64,000 nt of DNA from Ignavibacteria bacterium (lineage in GTDB: Bacteria > Bacteroidota > Ignavibacteria > Ignavibacteriales > SURF-24). Under the pieces are notes generated by a model. The model ran no database searches. It saw only the letters and a program-made list of their open reading frames with translations, and was not told where the DNA came from. Shown piece after piece: positions 27,440-36,486 of this stretch. The translations under genes and the position numbers were made by a program. The number at the start of each line of letters is the position of its first letter. The stretch's first letter is position 1. The stretch is taken from contig JAAXKN010000007.1 in NCBI GenBank assembly GCA_025612375.1, forward strand, positions 62,001 to 126,000, read 5' to 3'.

Positions 27440-28487
27440 AATATTCATAAAAAATGTTTTCTTAAGAATCCTGCTTCTCTTAAAGTCCGGCAGCAAGTCA
27501 AAGGGAAAGCCTCGTTTTAATGAAAGTTCAAAAATTCTTTTTATCCGCTTAAACAGAATAGGCGACGCCCTTGTTACAACACCACTTCTTCAGGAAGTAA
27601 AGCGCCAGGTAAAATGCAGGGTTTATGTGCTTGCCGATAAAAATAACTCATTTGTCTTCACAAATAACCCTAATGTGGATAAGGTAGTTGTTTTCCGCAA
27701 AGGTTTTAAGGGCTTCTTTGAAACACTGGATTTTATAAAGGAAGAAAACTTTGACGCCATAGTAGACCTGCACGATGACGTTTCAACAACAGTAACTTAC
27801 CTGCTGGCAATGGCAAAGGCGCCAAATAAGTTCGGCCTGAAGAAAGGCAATGAAGAGGTCTATACAAAAACTGTTGATAAGCCTGATGCCAGGAAGGTCC
27901 ACGTAATTGACAGGGTTATGGCGCTTGCAGATTTGTTTGACCTTCAGGTCTGCAGAGAAGAAGTAAACGTGAATTATTTCCCAAAGGCTGAATCGCTAAA
28001 AAAAGTTAAAGAAGTGCTTAAAGGCAGGTTCCCTGAAAAAAAATTTCTTTTAGGCATCAACATTTCAGCCGGCAGTCAGGCCCGGTTCTGGGGCGTTGAA
28101 AAATACAGGGAACTAATCAGGTTCTTAAAAGTGTATAATGTAAACGTCCTTTTACTGTGCTCGGAAAAAGAAGCCCCTCAGGCACTCGAGATAAATGACG
28201 GTCTTGAGAATAATATTTTCTACAGCCCGTCATTTGATGAATTTTCTTCGGCAATCTCAATGCTTGATATGCTCTATACTCCTGACACAATGGCCGTACA
28301 TCTGGCATCAGCCTATAATGTGCCCGTATTCGGCATGTACGTCCACTATAATACAACGGATATTATCTGGGCGCCGTACCGCTCGGACTTTGAGTGCGTC
28401 ATTACTGAAAACAACACATTAAATGACGTTACGTTTAATGAGGTAATTGAAAAATTTAAACCATTCCTGGAAAAATATTTATCATGA
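27426..28487 (+). CDS. glycosyltransferase family 9 (heptosyltransferase-like)
   Basis: This second GT9 protein is 353 aa. It has ILFIRLNRIGDALVTTPLL near residue 37 and a C-terminal TPDTMAVHLASAYNVPVFG, in which the usual NDSG-type donor motif is altered to TPDT. It lacks the C-terminal cysteine cluster of its neighbours. The first ~30 residues are basic and hydrophobic and may bind the membrane. The start overlaps the first GT9 gene by 14 nt and its stop overlaps the third by 4 nt, so the three are one translational unit. Its sugar and acceptor are unknown. Confidence 0.88.
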   Translation: MKKIEIFIKNVFLRILLLLKSGSKSKGKPRFNESSKILFIRLNRIGDALVTTPLLQEVKRQVKCRVYVLADKNNSFVFTNNPNVDKVVVFRKGFKGFFETLDFIKEENFDAIVDLHDDVSTTVTYLLAMAKAPNKFGLKKGNEEVYTKTVDKPDARKVHVIDRVMALADLFDLQVCREEVNVNYFPKAESLKKVKEVLKGRFPEKKFLLGINISAGSQARFWGVEKYRELIRFLKVYNVNVLLLCSEKEAPQALEINDGLENNIFYSPSFDEFSSAISMLDMLYTPDTMAVHLASAYNVPVFGMYVHYNTTDIIWAPYRSDFECVITENNTLNDVTFNEVIEKFKPFLEKYLS

Positions 28488-29632
28488 TGATACAAATTCC
28501 AAAGTGCAAACGCTTTACCGGCTATAAACCATGCTTCCCCGGACACGACTGCCTTCAGGAAGGATGCAGGGAACTTGTCCCCATTGGAGTTAAAATACTC
28601 CTCATTAACCTGGATGCAATGGGCGACATACTGATGACTACAGCCCAGCTTAAGGGACTCAAAAGAAAATTCCCCGAATCAACTATCTACTGGGTCACAC
28701 TGAAGTCAACAGTTCCCCTTCTTTACAATAATCCCTATATCGATAAGCCGCTGGCTTACGACTTTGAAACAATCTCCGTACTTTCACAGATGGAGTTTGA
28801 TTATGTATTGAACGTGGATAAATCCCTGCGCTCGGGAGCCCTGGCCCAAAGCGTAAAGACAAGGCACCGCCTGGGATTCGGAATGGATGAGGACGGGAAA
28901 ATTATTCCGCTTAATGACGGCGCGGAATATAACTACAAGCTTGGTATGGATGACTACCTGAAGTTTAAGGTTAATAAAAGAAGCGGGCAGGATTACCTGG
29001 CTGAAACTTTCGAACTCGATTACCAGATGGATGACTATGTATTTAACTTCTTTGACCATGAATTAAAGTATATTGAAGACTATAAGGCCAGCGTCGGCAT
29101 TAAAGAAGGCGATATGGTTATAGGCTTTAACACAGGATGCTCTCTGCTCTACCCTAACAAGAAACTGACCATTGAGCAGCATGTTACGCTGATTGAAAAG
29201 TTTCTTGCACTTGGGAAATATAAAATTGTTTTGCTTGGCGGCCCCGAGGATGAAAAAAGAAACGAAGAGATCGCTTCACATTTCCCGGGCAAAGTAATCA
29301 ATACTCCCGTAAACGGAGGCGTAAGGCGCGGCGCCTGCTATGAAAGCATCCCCCAGGTTGTAATTACAGGCGACTCTTTTGGAATGCACCTGGCAATTGC
29401 GCTAAAAAAATACGTCATTGCCTGGTTCGGCTTAAGCTGCTGGACGGAAATTGAGCTCTATGGAAGAGGCGTCAAGCTTTATCCCGAAGGACTGGAATGC
29501 GCCCCATGCTGGAAAAAAGAATGCCCTTACAACCTTGAGTGCCGCTCCATGGTGGATTTGGGCAGGATTGTAAAGGAAACGGTTAACTATTTTGAAAATA
29601 TAGAACAAAAGGCTCAGGTATTAAGCAAGTAA
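28484..29632 (+). CDS. glycosyltransferase family 9 with two cysteine clusters
   Basis: The third GT9 protein is 382 aa. LLINLDAMGDILMTTAQL is the N-terminal family motif and TGDSFGMHLAIALKKYVIAW the donor-site region. The C-terminal cluster CAPCWKKECPYNLEC resembles that of heptosyltransferases. Unusually, about 30 residues in front of the fold hold four further cysteines (CKRFTGYKPCFPGHDCLQEGC, split as C-x7-C-x5-C-x4-C), which could bind zinc or an iron-sulfur cluster together with the C-terminal set. The next gene starts 1 nt after its stop codon. Confidence 0.88.
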   Translation: MMIQIPKCKRFTGYKPCFPGHDCLQEGCRELVPIGVKILLINLDAMGDILMTTAQLKGLKRKFPESTIYWVTLKSTVPLLYNNPYIDKPLAYDFETISVLSQMEFDYVLNVDKSLRSGALAQSVKTRHRLGFGMDEDGKIIPLNDGAEYNYKLGMDDYLKFKVNKRSGQDYLAETFELDYQMDDYVFNFFDHELKYIEDYKASVGIKEGDMVIGFNTGCSLLYPNKKLTIEQHVTLIEKFLALGKYKIVLLGGPEDEKRNEEIASHFPGKVINTPVNGGVRRGACYESIPQVVITGDSFGMHLAIALKKYVIAWFGLSCWTEIELYGRGVKLYPEGLECAPCWKKECPYNLECRSMVDLGRIVKETVNYFENIEQKAQVLSK

Positions 29633-29633
29633 A

Positions 29634-30530
29634 ATGAGTTTCCCCGGAATCAATATCTTCAGCTTTGCCCAAAAGATCGGCCGCCCCCTAGTTTTAGACG
29701 GGGCTATCGGAAGCCTCCTGCAGATGAAGGGCTTAAAGACGGATGAAGACCTGTGGACCAGCCTTGCAGGAATCAGTAATCCCGATATGGTAATCAGCAT
29801 CCATAAAGAGTACATCAATGCCGGCGCGGACATAATTACTGCAAATACATTCAGGACCAATCCTGCAGCAATAAATTTAAGCGGAGTATCCAGCCTCAGC
29901 TCTGAAATCCTTGTAAAAAAGAACATGGATGCTGCTAAATCTGCCCGCGCAGGCCTGCCCGTTTTAATAGCAGCCTCAAATGCACCGGCCGAGGACTGCT
30001 ACCAGAGAGAAAGAAATTTAAGCCGCAACGAGCTTGAAAGCAATCACATTACACACATTGCTTTGCTTATGCTTAACGGGGCCGATTTCATACTTAATGA
30101 AACCCAGAGCCACTTCGATGAAATTGAAATCATATGCCGCTACTGCAGCAGAAATGACATTCCTTATGTAATGAGCCTTTTTATTACTCCTGAGAATAAG
30201 ATTCTTTCGGGTGAAGATGCCAGTGAAGTAATTGAATTCGTTCAGAAATTTAATCCCCTTGCAATAGGGTTAAACTGTATCACCCCAAAGGTGTTTGAGG
30301 AGTTCATTTCGGGCTACAAATTCTCATATAACTGGGGCGCTTACCTTAACTGCGGAAGCGGCAATTACACCGACGAGAAGATTACGTGCGGCGTTGACGA
30401 GAAAGCTTATTACAGGGTTGTAAAAAAGATGCTCCCCTTAAAACCCAGCTTTATCGGTTCCTGCTGCGGCTCAAACAGTAAACACATTCAAAAAATCAGG
30501 GATGCAATAAATGGACTATCTGGAAATTAA
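29634..30530 (+). CDS. homocysteine S-methyltransferase family protein
   Basis: This is a zinc-dependent TIM-barrel methyltransferase domain as in MetH-N, BHMT and MmuM. The N-terminal VLDGAIGSLLQMKG, the NTFRTNP motif, ILNETQSHFDE and the zinc cysteines in GLNC and GSCCGS are present. At 298 aa it is a stand-alone domain. The methyl donor (S-methylmethionine, methionine cycle or other) cannot be told. It follows the third GT9 gene by 1 nt and overlaps ispE by 20 nt, so it is co-transcribed with both, with no obvious pathway link. Confidence 0.88.
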   Translation: MSFPGINIFSFAQKIGRPLVLDGAIGSLLQMKGLKTDEDLWTSLAGISNPDMVISIHKEYINAGADIITANTFRTNPAAINLSGVSSLSSEILVKKNMDAAKSARAGLPVLIAASNAPAEDCYQRERNLSRNELESNHITHIALLMLNGADFILNETQSHFDEIEIICRYCSRNDIPYVMSLFITPENKILSGEDASEVIEFVQKFNPLAIGLNCITPKVFEEFISGYKFSYNWGAYLNCGSGNYTDEKITCGVDEKAYYRVVKKMLPLKPSFIGSCCGSNSKHIQKIRDAINGLSGN

Positions 30531-31341
30531 AGCACCTGCCAAAATAAACCTCGGGCTTTTTGTAACTGAAAAAAGGAGTAACGGCTTTCATAATATTGAA
30601 ACTGTGTTCTACCCCGTCTATGACCTTTTCGATGAACTGGTTTTCTCACGGTGCGGCACATTTGAGTTTCATTCCGATGTAAAGGAAATTGAAGATGAAA
30701 ATAACCTTATCGTCAAGGCAAAGAAACTCCTCGAAGAACACTCAAAAAAAAAACTTAACGTAAAAATCGAGCTTAAGAAAACTATTCCGATGGGTGCCGG
30801 TATGGGTGGCGGAAGTTCAGATGCCGCGGCGGCTCTTGTATCACTGAACGAAATGTTTCAGCTGAACTTTAATATGGACCAAATGAGGGAATTTGCCTTA
30901 ACACTTGGCTCCGATGTACCTTTCTTTATCAAACCCAGAAGCGCATTTGCACATGGGCGCGGGGAGCTTCTAACAATGCTGAACCTGGATATCCCCTACC
31001 CTGTTCTCATTGTAAATCCCGGCATACACATTTCCACAAAGGAAGCTTATCAGAATGTTAAGGTCGGCCCTGCACCCTTTGACTTGAGGATGATTGAGAG
31101 CATCTGCTGGAATAACATACCGGACTGCATTAAGTACGTTACAAACAGTTTTGAGGAATACGCATTTAATAAGTATCCGGAAATTGAAGGGATCAAGGAT
31201 TTAATGTACCGCAAAGGAGCAATGTTCTCCCTCATGACAGGCAGCGGATCCACCGTCTTCGGAATATTCCCCACGCGTGAGGGAGCCGAAGCAGTAAGGA
31301 ACAGTCTGCCCAAAAACTATTTCACATTCTTAAGCCTTTAA
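30511..31341 (+). CDS. ispE: 4-diphosphocytidyl-2-C-methyl-D-erythritol kinase
   Basis: IspE phosphorylates CDP-methylerythritol in the MEP pathway to isoprenoids. It is a GHMP kinase with the N-terminal APAKINLGLFV, the ATP loop PMGAGMGGGSSDAAAAL and the C-terminal LMTGSGSTVFGIF. The 276 aa length is normal. It shares 20 nt with the homocysteine methyltransferase gene and is the last gene of this rightward unit. Confidence 0.95.
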   Translation: MDYLEIKAPAKINLGLFVTEKRSNGFHNIETVFYPVYDLFDELVFSRCGTFEFHSDVKEIEDENNLIVKAKKLLEEHSKKKLNVKIELKKTIPMGAGMGGGSSDAAAALVSLNEMFQLNFNMDQMREFALTLGSDVPFFIKPRSAFAHGRGELLTMLNLDIPYPVLIVNPGIHISTKEAYQNVKVGPAPFDLRMIESICWNNIPDCIKYVTNSFEEYAFNKYPEIEGIKDLMYRKGAMFSLMTGSGSTVFGIFPTREGAEAVRNSLPKNYFTFLSL

Positions 31342-31357
31342 GGTTTTTAACTTTTCA

Positions 31358-31378
31358 GATGCCGCATCCGGCGGCATC
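31358..31378. terminator. hairpin between convergent ispE and unknown gene
   Basis: GATGCCGC (31358-31365) and GCGGCATC (31371-31378) form a perfect 8-bp stem with a 5-nt loop in the 47-nt convergent gap. There is no clear T-run in either direction, so it may be a weak terminator or a 3' stabilising hairpin. Confidence 0.45.
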
Positions 31379-31388
31379 ACGTCCTTAC

Positions 31389-31703
31389 CTAAAAATTATA
31401 AACGCCTTTATCCGCAATCTCTTTTGTAAAAACCATCGATACCTCTATCCCCTCTTTTTTGAACTGGTACTGCACTTTAAGCCCGCAGGATGCTGTCCAG
31501 TATCCTTTCCTGTTAAACTGAAGGGCGTCTATTAAGTTATAGAGCTTAAACATTACATCCTCTTCATTGGGAACCCGCTTCTCTCCGTTGACGTTCCATT
31601 CCCAGTTTAAGGCGGCATATACAGGAGTTACCTTTTCAAGGAAAGTTTCCACCTTCCCTCTTAAAGCGTCTTTAATTCTTTCAAAAATTTGTTCGTCACT
31701 CAT
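31389..31703 (-). CDS. small protein of unknown function
   Basis: I do not recognise this 104 aa protein. It has no signal peptide or membrane helix. The N-terminus is an amphipathic helix (DEQIFERIKDALRGKVETF) and the C-terminal half looks like a beta-sheet with GYWTASCGLKVQYQF. Balanced charged composition and a clean ATG support it as a real cytoplasmic gene. It is transcribed towards ispE and is divergent from the permease. Confidence 0.65.
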   Translation of the reverse strand: MSDEQIFERIKDALRGKVETFLEKVTPVYAALNWEWNVNGEKRVPNEEDVMFKLYNLIDALQFNRKGYWTASCGLKVQYQFKKEGIEVSMVFTKEIADKGVYNF

Positions 31704-31887
31704 TTAACTTGCGTTTTTTATTTATATTTTCGAAACAATTCGGCAATAGTTGACCCAAAAACTATGCTTCCATGAAGAATTTACACCAAATTTATATATT
31801 ATTAGGATGGATAAATATTTTTGCAGAAACATTAGTTTTCAATATATTATAGACTGTTTTTTTTGAAATTACTGCGGCTAAATATAC

Positions 31888-33720
31888 ATGCTAACTTTTA
31901 CATATGCTATAATTAACATACTTCTTGTCGCCATTTTCATAAAGGTAATGAGCAAGAAAGACTTTCTTTCCTACCTTTTTAACGGCAGATGGTGGCTGAC
32001 CTGGATAGCCGTCGGCATAATTACACTTATGGATGAACTGACTTCGGTCTATTATGCCCCCTTTGAAGCTTTCCGGTTTATAGGTATAAAGGCTATTGTT
32101 TATATTGCTCTGACCTCAATCCTGATACGCTTCCTTTCTACAAGGATGGTGGAAATTTCGGAAATCCTTGAGGCAAATAATATTAAAGGCGGCGGAGTTT
32201 ATTCGTTTTCATACCTGGTGCTGGGGCCTAACACCTCCTTTATTGCAATATCATCAATTATCGTAAGTTATGTGCTTACGGCAGCTATTTCAACCGTCAG
32301 CGCCGTTGAAAACGGCACTTCATTCCTGGCCATAGGACTGGGAATGAAATTCTTCCTTAAAGTCGGCGTTATCTGGCTTATTACGGGACTTAATATAGTT
32401 GGAATAAAGGAGAACGCGAAGTTCACATTCCTGATCTTTGTATTTGCTTCCTTTGTTCTGGTTAACCTCATTGTAGGAGGCTTTGCCAGCTTCAACCAGC
32501 ATACGGTAACAATGCTTAATGCCAGCTTTGGCGACTTCTGGCACGACCTGACGGGAGGATCGATTCTGCACTCATATCAGAATATTATTATCGGCATCGG
32601 AAGCTGTATTCTGGCATACTCGGGTATTGAATCTGTACTTCAGACCGCCTCTCTTGTTAAAAACTGGAAGGAAATCAGGAAAGCTTATCTCTTCCTGGCT
32701 GTGACGGTCGGCATTGTTACACCTCTTATTGCGCTGCTTGCACTCTCATCCAACGTTGATATAAGCAAGCACGAGACCGACCTTATACCGGCTTTTGCCA
32801 CCAGTGTTAACGGCGAACTCTTCGGCGTAATAGTTTCGGTTCTTGCAAGCATTACACTTATTATGGCTGTAAACACCGCCATGGTTGCTTCAGCCGAACT
32901 TATTGAAAAAGTAGCCGAAAGATACAATTACGGATGGCTTATCCAGCTGAATAAAAAGCAGTCCCTCTACAGAATCCATATTGTTAACGGTGTCTTTTAC
33001 ACGATAATCCTTATCGTTACAAACGGCAGCCAGGCCATTCTGGCTGAAATGTATGCCGTGGGACTTATTGCCAGCTTCTGCATCAACACCGGGTCTCTTA
33101 TAATTTACAGGTATTCCAAAGGAACAAAGGAAATCTCATATCACACTTCCAGAATCGGCACCTTAATTCTCTTTATTATTCTTTTGAGCACATTTATTTA
33201 TATTGCACTTAACAGGCCTTACGGCACCGGGCTCTGGTTCAGCATTACACTTTTGTTCCTTCTTGCAGGAATAAGGATATCCAAGTTCAGGGCTCCTGAA
33301 ATCCCCGTCAGGCGTGCAACGCGTACGCCTATGGACATCATATTTGCAATAAGCGACGTTCCCAAAGACGACGTACACCTGTACTTCAGACGCCCTTCGG
33401 AATTTGAGCTGCAGGGCAATAATGTCGACTCCATTTTCGTCAGCTTTTATTCCCCCAGGAACGAGGCGCCGCAGAATATCAGCCCTAACCATTTCTGGAT
33501 ATCAATTCAAAGAGGAATGAAACTCTTTGATATGATTGTGGCTCTTCTTAGAACTCTGGAATACGAAATGCCCCCTGATAAGACGCTGCATATCCATTTC
33601 GGATGGCCCCTGTCATCCTGGCTCGACCGGATGTCTATCGGCGTTATGATATATAACATAATCCATCTGCCGAAGAAGTTCCCCCACTTTACTTTCCATA
33701 TGGACTATAAGGCCGTATAA
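31888..33720 (+). CDS. APC-superfamily permease with cytoplasmic C-terminal domain
   Basis: This 610 aa protein has about 12-13 membrane helices in residues 1-465. The pattern, including GGGVYSFSYLVLGPN near residue 101 and YSGIESVLQTASLV near 250, fits amino-acid/polyamine/organocation permeases. The last ~130 residues are soluble and contain RTPMDIIFAISDVPKDDVHLYF, which I cannot assign. Such a tail may regulate transport. The substrate is unknown. It stands alone with a weak hairpin downstream. Confidence 0.85.
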   Translation: MLTFTYAIINILLVAIFIKVMSKKDFLSYLFNGRWWLTWIAVGIITLMDELTSVYYAPFEAFRFIGIKAIVYIALTSILIRFLSTRMVEISEILEANNIKGGGVYSFSYLVLGPNTSFIAISSIIVSYVLTAAISTVSAVENGTSFLAIGLGMKFFLKVGVIWLITGLNIVGIKENAKFTFLIFVFASFVLVNLIVGGFASFNQHTVTMLNASFGDFWHDLTGGSILHSYQNIIIGIGSCILAYSGIESVLQTASLVKNWKEIRKAYLFLAVTVGIVTPLIALLALSSNVDISKHETDLIPAFATSVNGELFGVIVSVLASITLIMAVNTAMVASAELIEKVAERYNYGWLIQLNKKQSLYRIHIVNGVFYTIILIVTNGSQAILAEMYAVGLIASFCINTGSLIIYRYSKGTKEISYHTSRIGTLILFIILLSTFIYIALNRPYGTGLWFSITLLFLLAGIRISKFRAPEIPVRRATRTPMDIIFAISDVPKDDVHLYFRRPSEFELQGNNVDSIFVSFYSPRNEAPQNISPNHFWISIQRGMKLFDMIVALLRTLEYEMPPDKTLHIHFGWPLSSWLDRMSIGVMIYNIIHLPKKFPHFTFHMDYKAV

Positions 33721-33736
33721 GCTTTTCTACCTTGCA

Positions 33737-33763
33737 GGGGCAGATGGATTTCCATGCTGCCCC
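33737..33763 (+). terminator. candidate terminator of the permease gene
   Basis: GGGGCAG (33737-33743) pairs with CTGCCCC (33757-33763), and ATGG/CCAT can extend the stem inward past one bulged base. The nearest T-run starts about 12 nt after the stem, so this is a weak or imperfect terminator. Confidence 0.45.
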
Positions 33764-33823
33764 CAAAGATTAAAATTTTTTAATTTTCCCTTAAGAATTC
33801 CTTAATAGTGATTGCTTAATTTT

Positions 33824-33852
33824 ATAATGTTAACAAACAACACTAACATTAT
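33824..33852. promoter_or_regulatory. perfect 9-bp inverted repeat, candidate operator
   Basis: ATAATGTTA (33824-33832) and TAACATTAT (33844-33852) are separated by 11 nt and end 20 nt before the Lys-rich secreted peptide. A TATAAT at 33823-33828 overlaps the left arm, so a protein bound here would block that promoter. It could also be a 5' leader hairpin. Confidence 0.45.
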
Positions 33853-33872
33853 TAAGTTAAAGGAGAATAAAA

Positions 33873-34190
33873 ATGAAATCACGTATTTTTGCAGTATTAA
33901 TGGCAGCTACAGTCCTCTTCTGGGGCGTAAATTTATCAACTTATGCACAGTCAAAGGATCAGAAGACTACAACAAAGACAGAAAAAGTTGAAAAGTCAGA
34001 CAAACAGGGAAACAAGAAATCTGAAACTACAAAGATGTCTACCAAGAAGGAAAAGACAAACGTTGCAGCTAACGATACAACCAAAGCCGGTCATCACAAA
34101 AAACACTCAATGAAACATAAATCATCAAAGACCAGCTCAAAGACTGAAAAGTCTTCTACTTCAAACACTAACGATAACAGCAAAAAGTAA
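33873..34190 (+). CDS. small secreted Lys/Thr/Ser-rich protein
   Basis: The protein has 105 aa. Residues 1-26 are a signal peptide ending in STYAQ. The remainder is almost entirely Lys, Thr, Ser and His/Asn, with runs such as KTTTKTEKVEKSDKQG and HHKKHSMKHKSSKTSSK, so it is basic and probably disordered. AAGGAGAA lies 5 nt upstream of the ATG and a clear terminator follows. It ends 76 nt before a two-component system, so it could be a regulated envelope or acid/stress-response protein similar in style to Asr, but this is inference. Confidence 0.75.
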   Translation: MKSRIFAVLMAATVLFWGVNLSTYAQSKDQKTTTKTEKVEKSDKQGNKKSETTKMSTKKEKTNVAANDTTKAGHHKKHSMKHKSSKTSSKTEKSSTSNTNDNSKK

Positions 34191-34222
34191 TTTCAGTTAA
34201 CCTCTGAATAATTTCGCGTCAT

Positions 34223-34251
34223 AAGGAGAGTTTTTAACTCTCCTTTTTTTT
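34223..34251 (+). terminator. intrinsic terminator
   Basis: AAGGAGAGTT (34223-34232) and AACTCTCCTT (34236-34245) make a 10-bp stem with a 3-nt loop, followed by a run of eight T. It separates the secreted peptide from the response regulator, whose ATG is 15 nt past the T-run. Confidence 0.85.
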
Positions 34252-34266
34252 GAGTATTTTATCCAA

Positions 34267-34935
34267 ATGAAAGTACTGCTCGTTGAAGATGAAAAAAAGG
34301 TAGCCTCCTTTATCAGGAAAGGTCTTGAGGAGGAATACTACACAGTTGACGTGGCCTTCGATGGAAGGCAGGGGCGCGAACTGGCTTTGTCACAGGAATA
34401 TGACCTCATCATCCTTGATATCATGCTCCCTTATATTAACGGCATTATGCTCCTCGAGGAAATCAGACGTAGCAGAATTTCCACACCCGTCCTCCTGCTT
34501 ACTGCAAGACAGTCCGTGGAAAACAAGGTCGAAGGGCTGGATGCCGGGGCTGATGACTACCTAACGAAACCTTTCGCCTTTGAAGAACTGCTGGCCCGGA
34601 TCCGCGCACTCTTAAGACGGAAAGAAACGGAAAAATCCCTCTCACTTAAGGCCGGGGACCTTACGCTTGACCTCCAGACGCACAGCGTTAAGCGAAATGG
34701 GGTTGAAATTTCCCTTACCCCTAAAGAGTACGCCGTACTGGAATTTCTCCTGAGGAATAAAAATAAGGTTATATCCAGAACCAGGCTTTCAGAACACGTC
34801 TACGACTACCACTTCGATACCGATACCAATGTAATTGACGTGTATATCAATAAACTCAGAAATAAAATTGACAAGGACTTTGAAAAACAGCTGTTGTATA
34901 CAATAAGAGGAGTCGGATACTCAATAAAGGAATAA
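34267..34935 (+). CDS. OmpR-family response regulator
   Basis: The 222 aa protein has a receiver domain in residues 1-115 with the acidic pocket VEDE, the phosphoacceptor Asp in LIILDIMLPY, the Thr of LLLTARQ and the Lys of LTKPFAFEEL. Residues 125-220 form an OmpR/PhoB winged helix with LTPKEYAVLEFLLRN and a C-terminal YTIRGVGYSI. The histidine kinase gene starts 42 nt later. The target genes are unknown; the secreted Lys-rich protein just upstream is the obvious candidate. Confidence 0.93.
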   Translation: MKVLLVEDEKKVASFIRKGLEEEYYTVDVAFDGRQGRELALSQEYDLIILDIMLPYINGIMLLEEIRRSRISTPVLLLTARQSVENKVEGLDAGADDYLTKPFAFEELLARIRALLRRKETEKSLSLKAGDLTLDLQTHSVKRNGVEISLTPKEYAVLEFLLRNKNKVISRTRLSEHVYDYHFDTDTNVIDVYINKLRNKIDKDFEKQLLYTIRGVGYSIKE

Positions 34936-34977
34936 CTAAGACGCGCCACAGTTTATTGGGAGAAAAGTTTCAGAAAA

Positions 34978-36432
34978 GTGAAAAAATTGAACCTGCGACA
35001 CACAATTTTTAAAGCAGCTTTATTCGTCAAGACTACACGCTTTAAGACCACATTATGGTACTCATCACTCTTCCTGCTGCTTGAGGCCATGATTGGAATT
35101 GCTATCTATTTTTACACACATCAAAGCCTTAACGAACAGCTGGATATTGCCCTTACAAGACAAGCCGAGGCAATATATAATTTCGTTTCAGACAGCAAGG
35201 TTGATCTGGGAGATTTTCAGCCCGACTCTGTCTATGCTTCACCGGAAGACGTTGTATACGACCTCATCTTTGAAGCCGTAACGCTGAACCCAAGAAACAC
35301 TTATGTCCAGGTGCAGCTGAAGGATAAGATAGTCTTCAGAACAGAAAACCTTATGGGGCATAAACTGGCTTTTCCTGACGTCAAACCGAACAAGGTGGAC
35401 GTACAGACATTTAAGAATGAAAAGCTTTCCCCTTATACCATCAGAGGCGCCTATCTGCATAAAGGGAGATATAAGATTGTAGTTGCCTTCCCTGCCGATC
35501 TTATTCATGAAACACTGAACAGCCTGAAAGACATTTACGCAATTATTGCCCCAATATTCTTTATCATTTCTATAGTCGGCGGCTCCATCATTTCAGCCCG
35601 CTCACTTTCCAGAATTGACCAGGTAATTAACCGCATGGATGAAATAACAGCACAGAACCTGAATGAAAAGATTGAAGGCGAGGAATTTGAGGATGAATAC
35701 GGCCGCCTGGTAAGAAGGCTGAATGAAATGATACACAGGATAAAAACTTCCATCGAGTATATGAACCAGTTCTCCATTTCAGCCTCACACGAACTGAAAA
35801 CGCCTCTTACTATCCTGCGCGGTGAAATTGAAATTGCGCTTAAATCCCCCAAAACCCCGGAGGAATACAGGGAAATCCTTCACAGTAATTATGAGGAAAC
35901 CTTAAGGCTTATAAATATTGTTGAAAAGCTTTTCTTCATTTCTAAAATTGACCACTCCCTGGTTAAAATAAATAAGGAAAGAGTGAACCTGAAGGCTTAT
36001 CTTGAAGACATTCTGGCAAACATGAGTTTCATTGGAGGAGAAAACCAGATTGAACTTCTTTTTAATGTGCAGGATACTCCTAAAGTCCTCCTTGACCCGG
36101 AGTGGATGCGCCAGGCGCTCTTTAATCTCGTCGACAATGCAATAAAGTTCGGGAATGAAAATACTCCCGTAACAGTTGAAGTTACGCAGCCTGAGGATAA
36201 GAAAATTAAAATATCGGTGAAAAATGAGGGACCTGGAATTCCGGAGGAAATTCTCCCTAAAATATTCGACAGGTTCTTCAGGGCTGAATCATCAAGAAAC
36301 AGGAGCACGGGAGGCGCGGGCCTGGGGCTTTCAGTTGTAAAATCGATCGTTACATGGCATCAGGGTGAAATCAGGGTTAAGTCTATTCCAGACAAAGAAA
36401 CAGAATTTTCAATTATTCTACCCAACAGCTAG
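34978..36432 (+). CDS. sensor histidine kinase
   Basis: The kinase has 484 aa and two membrane helices, at about residues 24-44 and 186-206, with a periplasmic sensor of about 140 residues between them. A HAMP linker follows, then the dimerisation domain with the phosphorylatable His in SASHELKTPLTILRGEIE, and an ATPase domain with the N box NLVDNAIKFG, the G1 box GPGIPEEI and the G2 box GGAGLGLSVV. The start codon is GTG with GGGAG 15 nt upstream, which is a long spacing. It pairs with the OmpR-type regulator before it and ends at a bidirectional terminator. Confidence 0.92.
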   Translation: MKKLNLRHTIFKAALFVKTTRFKTTLWYSSLFLLLEAMIGIAIYFYTHQSLNEQLDIALTRQAEAIYNFVSDSKVDLGDFQPDSVYASPEDVVYDLIFEAVTLNPRNTYVQVQLKDKIVFRTENLMGHKLAFPDVKPNKVDVQTFKNEKLSPYTIRGAYLHKGRYKIVVAFPADLIHETLNSLKDIYAIIAPIFFIISIVGGSIISARSLSRIDQVINRMDEITAQNLNEKIEGEEFEDEYGRLVRRLNEMIHRIKTSIEYMNQFSISASHELKTPLTILRGEIEIALKSPKTPEEYREILHSNYEETLRLINIVEKLFFISKIDHSLVKINKERVNLKAYLEDILANMSFIGGENQIELLFNVQDTPKVLLDPEWMRQALFNLVDNAIKFGNENTPVTVEVTQPEDKKIKISVKNEGPGIPEEILPKIFDRFFRAESSRNRSTGGAGLGLSVVKSIVTWHQGEIRVKSIPDKETEFSIILPNS

Positions 36433-36452
36433 GGTTTTCCGTAGTCAAAAAA

Positions 36453-36477
36453 AAAAGCGGCACATAGTGCCGCTTTT
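36453..36477. terminator. bidirectional intrinsic terminator
   Basis: AAAAGCGGCAC (36453-36463) and GTGCCGCTTTT (36467-36477) form an 11-bp stem with a 3-nt ATA loop between the convergent histidine kinase and peptidase genes. A-runs and T-runs flank it on both sides. Confidence 0.85.
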
Positions 36478-36486
36478 AATTTCCTT

